From: Streptomyces sp. CB01249
GTDB lineage: Bacteria > Actinomycetota > Actinomycetes > Streptomycetales > Streptomycetaceae
Direction of reading: 5' to 3'
Length of the DNA: 64,000 nucleotides
Assembly (NCBI RefSeq): GCF_001905735.1
Contig: NZ_LISW01000004.1
Span: forward strand, 434,001 to 498,000
Positions 59,947 to 64,000 of this stretch are shown in pieces. The notes below the pieces were generated by a model. It was not told the DNA's origin. It did not search any database and saw only the letters and a program-made list of their open reading frames with translations. The first letter of the stretch is position 1; each line of letters begins with the position of its first letter. Made by a program: the position numbers and the translations under genes.

Positions 59947-62581
59947 CGCGCCGGTTCTCCGGCGGAACGCCCGGGCCCTGGGGCGCCCCACCAGGCCCCT
60001 GATCCGCCCCGCCCGGCCCCTGATCCGCCCCGCCCGGCCCTTGGGCCGCCCCGCCGAGGCCGCCCAGCGCACCCTCCCGGCCCTCCGCCGCATCCCCCGG
60101 CTCGTCGGCCCCGACCGCCCCGCTCGTCTCCCCGCCCGGCGCGGAGCGGAGGAGTTCCGTGAGGAGGCGGACGGCGCCTCGTTTGTGCAAGGGGTCGTTG
60201 CCGTTGCCGCACTTGGGGGACTGGATGCAGGACGGGCAGCCCGCGTCGCACTCGCAGGACGCGATGGCCAGGCGCGTGGCGGACAGCCACTCGCGGGCGG
60301 TGTGGAAGGCGCGCTCGGCGAATCCGGCGCCGCCCGAGTGGCCGTCGTACACGAAGACCGTGGGCAGCAGGGTGTCGGGATGCAGGGGGACGGACACCCC
60401 GCCGATGTCCCAGCGGTCGCAGGTGGCGAAGAGCGGCAGCATGCCGATCGAGGCGTGCTCGGCGGCGTGGAGCGCGCCGCCGAGGATCTCGGGGTTGATC
60501 CGGGCGGCGTCGAGCTGGTCCTCGGTCACCGTCCACCAGACGGCGCGGGTGCGCAGGGTGCGGGGCGGCAGGTCCAGCTTGGTCTCGCCGAGCACCTCGC
60601 CGGAGATCAGCCTGCGGCGGAGGAAGGAGACGACCTGGTTGGTGACTTCGACGGACCCGTAGCAGAGGCGGCCGTCCCCCCAGGGGGTCTCGGTGTCGGT
60701 GTCCAGGACGGCGATGGAGGTGGTGTCGCGGGCGGTGGTCGAGTACGGCGGGTCGGCCTGTTCGACCAGGGCCACGGAGTCCTCCAGGTCCAGTTTGCGG
60801 ACCAGGTAGGTGCGGCCCTGGTGGAGGTGGACGGCCCCCTCATGCACGGCGCTGTGGGCGGCGGACTCGTCCACGGTGCCCAGGAGCCGGCCGGTGCCCT
60901 CTTCCACGATCTGGACGGGGCGGCCGCCCTCGCCCCGGATGTCGGTGAGGTCGGCGGCCCGCTCGCGCCGGGTCCAGTGCCAGCCCGACGGCCGTTTGCG
61001 GAGCAGCCTGGCGGTTTCCAGCTGGGGGAGGAGCCCGGGCGCGGCCGGCCCGAAGAGCGGGAGGTCGTTCTCGGTGAGCGGCAGCTCCGCGGCGGCGGCG
61101 CAGAGGTGGGGTGCGAGGACGTACGGGTTGTCCGGGTCCAGGACGGTCGACTCCACGGGCTGCTCGAACAGGGCCTCGGGGTGGTGGACGAGGAAGGTGT
61201 CCAGCGGATCGTCGCGGGCCACCAGGATGGCGAGGGCGCCCTGACCCGCCCGCCCGGCCCGGCCCGCCTGCTGCCAGAGGGACGCCCTCGTCCCCGGGTA
61301 GCCGGATATGACGACGGCGTCCAGCCCGGACACGTCGATGCCGAGTTCGAGGGCGGTGGTGGCGGCGAGGCCCAGGAGGCTGCCGGAGTGCAGGGCGCGT
61401 TCCAGGGCGCGGCGTTCCTCGGGGAGGTACCCCCCGCGGTAGGCGGCGACCCGGGACGGCAGGGTGCGGTCGACCTCGGCGAGGCGCTCCTTGGCGATGA
61501 CGGAGATCAGCTCGGCGCCGCGCCGGGAGCGTACGAAGGCGACCGAGCGGACGCCCTGGACGGTGAGGTCGGTGAGCAGGTCGGCGGTCTCGGCCGTGGC
61601 GGTACGGCGTACGGGAGCCCCCTTCTCGCCGTGCAGCTCGGTCAGCGGGGGTTCCCACAGGGCGAAGACCAGTTCGCCGCGCGGGGAGGCGTCGTCGGCC
61701 ACCTCCGTGACGGGGAGGCCAGTGAGGCGGCCGGCCGCGAGGGCGGGCTCGGCGGAGGTGGCGGACGCGAGGAGGAAGACGGGATCAGAGCCGTAGCGGG
61801 CGCAGAGGCGGCGGAGCCGGCGCACCACCTGGGCGACGTGGGAACCGAAGACGCCCCGGTAGGTGTGGCACTCGTCGATGACGACATAGCGCAGGGAGCG
61901 CAGGAAGGAGGACCAGCGGGGGTGTGACGGGAGGATGCCCCGGTGCAGCATGTCGGGGTTGGTGAGGACGTAGTTGGCGTACTGGCGCACCCACTCGCGT
62001 TCCTCGACCGGCGTGTCGCCGTCGAAGACGGCGGGCCGGATGCCGTTGCCCAGCGGGGCCGCGAGTGCCTTGACCGAGCGTCGCTGATCGGCGGCCAGGG
62101 CCTTGGTGGGGGAGAGGTAGAGGGCGGTGGCGCCGCGCCCGTTCGGGGCTTCGGAGCCGTCCAGGAGGGCGCTGAGGACCGGGGCGAGGTAGGCCAGGGA
62201 CTTGCCGGACGCCGTTCCGGTGGCGATCACGACCGACGTGCCGTCCAGCGCGTGCTCCGCGGCGGCCGCCTGATGGGCCCAGGGGTGGTCGATGCCGGCC
62301 TTCTGGATGGCGGCGATCACTTCCGGACGGATGCGGTCGGGCCAGACTGCATGGGTTCCCGCGCGCGGGGGCAAGTGCTCCGTATGAGTGATGCGCGCGG
62401 ACCGGCCCGCCCCTGCGGCGAGCCGGTCGAGGACCATGTCGGGAGAGGGGCGGGAGCCCCCACTCCCCGGGGGTCGACTGGGGCGTTGATTCTTGGCCAT
62501 CGGCACCGAGTGTGTCACTGGCGAGGCGGACAATGGTCCGAAGGCGTCGTGCATGGCTGCCGGTAAGTGATTGAATGCCAT
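59822..62581 (-). CDS. Lhr/YprA-like DEAD/DEAH-box helicase with DUF1998 domain
   Basis: 919-aa DNA/RNA helicase. Walker A ATGTASGKSLAYLAP, ALYLSPTKALAADQ, motif II VIDECHTY (DECH), ASATS, then the second RecA domain with AGRAGR. A C-terminal DUF1998 part carries the cysteines CECDAGCPSCIQSPKC. The tail is made of four GPGGADQ-like repeats and a Pro-rich end overlapping the pilus gene. ATG 62581 gives MAFNHLPAAMHDAF; other starts (62554, 62500) are possible. Confidence 0.94.
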   Translation of the reverse strand: MAFNHLPAAMHDAFGPLSASPVTHSVPMAKNQRPSRPPGSGGSRPSPDMVLDRLAAGAGRSARITHTEHLPPRAGTHAVWPDRIRPEVIAAIQKAGIDHPWAHQAAAAEHALDGTSVVIATGTASGKSLAYLAPVLSALLDGSEAPNGRGATALYLSPTKALAADQRRSVKALAAPLGNGIRPAVFDGDTPVEEREWVRQYANYVLTNPDMLHRGILPSHPRWSSFLRSLRYVVIDECHTYRGVFGSHVAQVVRRLRRLCARYGSDPVFLLASATSAEPALAAGRLTGLPVTEVADDASPRGELVFALWEPPLTELHGEKGAPVRRTATAETADLLTDLTVQGVRSVAFVRSRRGAELISVIAKERLAEVDRTLPSRVAAYRGGYLPEERRALERALHSGSLLGLAATTALELGIDVSGLDAVVISGYPGTRASLWQQAGRAGRAGQGALAILVARDDPLDTFLVHHPEALFEQPVESTVLDPDNPYVLAPHLCAAAAELPLTENDLPLFGPAAPGLLPQLETARLLRKRPSGWHWTRRERAADLTDIRGEGGRPVQIVEEGTGRLLGTVDESAAHSAVHEGAVHLHQGRTYLVRKLDLEDSVALVEQADPPYSTTARDTTSIAVLDTDTETPWGDGRLCYGSVEVTNQVVSFLRRRLISGEVLGETKLDLPPRTLRTRAVWWTVTEDQLDAARINPEILGGALHAAEHASIGMLPLFATCDRWDIGGVSVPLHPDTLLPTVFVYDGHSGGAGFAERAFHTAREWLSATRLAIASCECDAGCPSCIQSPKCGNGNDPLHKRGAVRLLTELLRSAPGGETSGAVGADEPGDAAEGREGALGGLGGAAQGPGGADQGPGGADQGPGGAPQGPGVPPENRRATAEGPGHPAESGPGHRADPGPPGAAARPPEEQPPPAPPGT
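59970..60053. repeat. Four tandem 21-bp units in helicase C-terminus
   Basis: Units 59970-59990, 59991-60011, 60012-60032 and 60033-60053; the middle two differ at a single base. On the minus strand they encode GAPQGPG, GADQGPG, GADQGPG and GAAQGPG, an in-frame 7-residue repeat. Confidence 0.85.
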
Positions 62582-62659
62582 CGCGGCTGGCGATCCGTCC
62601 CCCGGCTCCGCCGGGGAGACCGAGGGGCGACCGCTCGATAGCAAGGTGCTGGAGGATCC

Positions 62660-63013
62660 GTGGACCTGTCCTTGTCGACTCGCAATGTGTCCGGCCCTGG
62701 TGGCGACCGTACGGTCGTCGAGGTCGGTGGCGAGATTGATGTGTATACCGCGCCCAAGCTGCGCGAGCAGTTGGTCGAGTTGGTGAATGACGGCAGCTAC
62801 CACCTGGTTGTCGACATGGAAGGCGTCGACTTCCTCGACTCCACCGGCCTCGGCGTGCTCGTGGGCGGCCTGAAGCGAGTGCGGGCCCATGAGGGCTCGC
62901 TGCGCCTGGTGTGCAACCAGGAGCGCATTCTCAAGATTTTCCGGATCACCGGTCTGACCAAGGTGTTCCCGATCCACACCACGGTCGACGAGGCCGTCGC
63001 GGCCACCGACTGA
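62660..63013 (+). CDS. bldG: Anti-sigma factor antagonist BldG
   Basis: 117-aa STAS-domain protein required for aerial hyphae and antibiotic production in Streptomyces. Core VVEVGGEIDVYTAPKLREQL and the phosphorylation site Ser61 in DFLDSTGLGVLVGGLK. Near-identical to the BldG I recall apart from a small insertion (SGPG, residues 11-14). GTG at 62660 has a GGAGG about 5 nt upstream. Divergent from the helicase gene, 78 bp between starts. Confidence 0.97.
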   Translation: MDLSLSTRNVSGPGGDRTVVEVGGEIDVYTAPKLREQLVELVNDGSYHLVVDMEGVDFLDSTGLGVLVGGLKRVRAHEGSLRLVCNQERILKIFRITGLTKVFPIHTTVDEAVAATD

Positions 63014-63318
63014 CGTCCGGCCCGGCGCCGGGCCGGTTCGTGCCGGTCCGGCGGCGGCCCCGCCCGCGGCGGCTCCGCAGGGAGCCTGCCGGGGCGGTAG
63101 TCCCTGTTCCGCCGTGACCGGTGGGGCGTGCCCGGGCTGCCGGGATCACCCGGTCGGCGGCCGTGGCCGATTTATTTGTCAGCTGTTGTTCGTCAGCCGC
63201 CCGATCCGTCGGGGAGAGTCCGCCCGGCGCCGGGAGCCAGGGTCCCCAGAGGGAGCCGGGGCTTCGGGCCGCGCGGCCTGTCCCTGGCATGCACATACGT
63301 ACGTTCGAGGGGGATCGC
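63014..63318. other. Intergenic region between bldG and the ATP-binding partner gene
   Basis: 305 bp. It begins with a 20-bp perfect palindrome (63017-63036) able to end the short bldG transcript, and contains an AT-rich patch near 63165-63200 that may hold a separate promoter. bldG is known to be transcribed both alone and with its downstream neighbour. Confidence 0.55.
63017..63036 (+). terminator. Palindrome downstream of bldG
   Basis: CCGGCCCGGCGCCGGGCCGG, perfect 20-bp palindrome 3 bp after the bldG stop. Probable attenuator or terminator of the monocistronic bldG transcript. Confidence 0.65.
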
Positions 63319-63780
63319 ATGGCCACCGTTGAACTCCGCTTCAGCGCCCAGCCCGAACACGTCAGGACCGCCCGTCTCGTGGCGGCGGCCGTGGCGCGCA
63401 GGGCCGGAGTGGACGAGGCCGTGCTTGACGAGGTCCGCCTCGCCGTGGGCGAGGCGTGCAGCCGCGCCGTCGGCCTGCACCGCAGCCACGGCATCACGGC
63501 TCCCGTCACGGTCCGCCTGATCGAGGAGGAGAAGACCTTCGCCATCGAGGTCGGGGACGAGGTGCCGGGCCCCGGCGCCGACGGCTCCGTTCCCGGTGGG
63601 GCCTCAGGGCGAGGCGGCACCTCCAGCGGAGGACCCGATGAGGCCGAGGCCGACGAGGAGGACGAGATGGGCCTCGCGGTCATCAGCGGCCTCGTTGACG
63701 ACGTGGAGGTCAGGTCCGGTGCGGATGGCGGGGTCATCCGGATGAGCTGGCCGAAGACACCGGTCGCCGTTCTTCCCTGA
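63319..63780 (+). CDS. Anti-sigma factor-like ATP-binding (RsbW/SpoIIAB-type) protein
   Basis: 153-aa GHKL-type protein, the presumed kinase-like partner of BldG. N-terminal beta-alpha core MATVELRFSAQPEHVRTARLVAAAVAR, the N-box-like DEVRLAVGEACSRAV with Glu and Ala/Asn positions, IEVGDEVPG (G1 Asp) and MGLAVISGLVDDVEV (G2-like). A Gly/Ser/Glu-rich insert of about 40 residues splits the ATP lid. ATG 63319 follows GAGGGGG. Confidence 0.9.
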   Translation: MATVELRFSAQPEHVRTARLVAAAVARRAGVDEAVLDEVRLAVGEACSRAVGLHRSHGITAPVTVRLIEEEKTFAIEVGDEVPGPGADGSVPGGASGRGGTSSGGPDEAEADEEDEMGLAVISGLVDDVEVRSGADGGVIRMSWPKTPVAVLP

Positions 63781-64000
63781 GCGGTGCCGACGCGCGTCGC
63801 GAACGACGCACGCTCAGTTCTCCTCCCTGCGCGCTGTTCTGACGTCGCGTCCGCCCGGTCGGTCTCCCACGAGAGTGAAGAATCGTTCGCGTGTTCCCCT
63901 CGGTGAGGGCTGTCCGGGTGAGTTGCGTATCCCTCATTTCCCTTGGTGCAAATGGCTGCAAAAGCCTGCCTAACGGACGCCTGGCACCCGGATGGAGGGC

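Noticed and set aside
1..64000. CRISPR arrays, insertion sequences, rRNA genes
   Set aside because: No regularly spaced repeats, transposase motifs or rRNA sequence were recognised on either strand.

Overview
High-GC (roughly 70%) DNA with GTG/TTG starts, tight ATGA/GTGA overlaps, DasR-type chitinase operators, WblA and BldG identifies this window as chromosomal core of a Streptomyces. From memory the gene order follows the S. coelicolor SCO3629-SCO3548 neighbourhood (purA, recR, ask-asd, wblA, crp, acs, tad locus, bldG), with local insertions. I see no insertion sequence, prophage, CRISPR array or rRNA.

1-14 kb: a truncated ABC-2 type ATPase gene faces a GbsR/MarR-like regulator across a palindromic operator. 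Then come a lipid-kinase-like gene, purA, two tandem secreted GH19 chitinases each behind a DasR site, a second DNA polymerase sliding-clamp paralogue, a membrane Ser/Thr kinase, a GntR regulator, a SLATT-like membrane protein, ybaB-recR and a DUF5063 gene. The first chitinase appears to start at CTG.

14-31 kb: ask-asd (first steps of aspartate-family amino acids, with an internal start for the regulatory subunit), an ECF sigma factor with a membrane partner, SURF1, an S9 peptidase, a methyltransferase, a secreted SGNH lipase, an ATPase/FtsX-type ABC exporter, tRNA-Pro(CGG), a metallophosphoesterase, a YqeY protein and a bifunctional penicillin-binding protein.

31-49 kb: wblA with a long structured leader, two ArsA/Get3-like ATPases, small housekeeping proteins (RidA, two NUDIX, MBL hydrolase), crp, nth, a MarP-like membrane protease, an epoxide-hydrolase-like enzyme, a holin-family membrane protein, nhaA, acs, and a SulP transporter fused to a beta-carbonic anhydrase.

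49-64 kb: a lipoprotein with a variant polysaccharide-deacetylase fold, a CooC/MinD-like ATPase divergent from a degenerate Fic-like protein, a HAD-IB phosphatase, a Tad/Flp-type pilus locus (tadZ-like, tadA, tadB, tadC, DUF4244 pilin, two TadE-like pseudopilins), an Lhr-like helicase, and the developmental pair bldG plus its ATP-binding kinase-like partner.

The most unusual points are the CTG-initiated chitinase, the extra sliding clamp, the SulP-carbonic anhydrase fusion, the CooC/Fic-like pair, the DnaA-box-like cluster ahead of the tad genes, and the structured intergenic regions at wblA and bldG.
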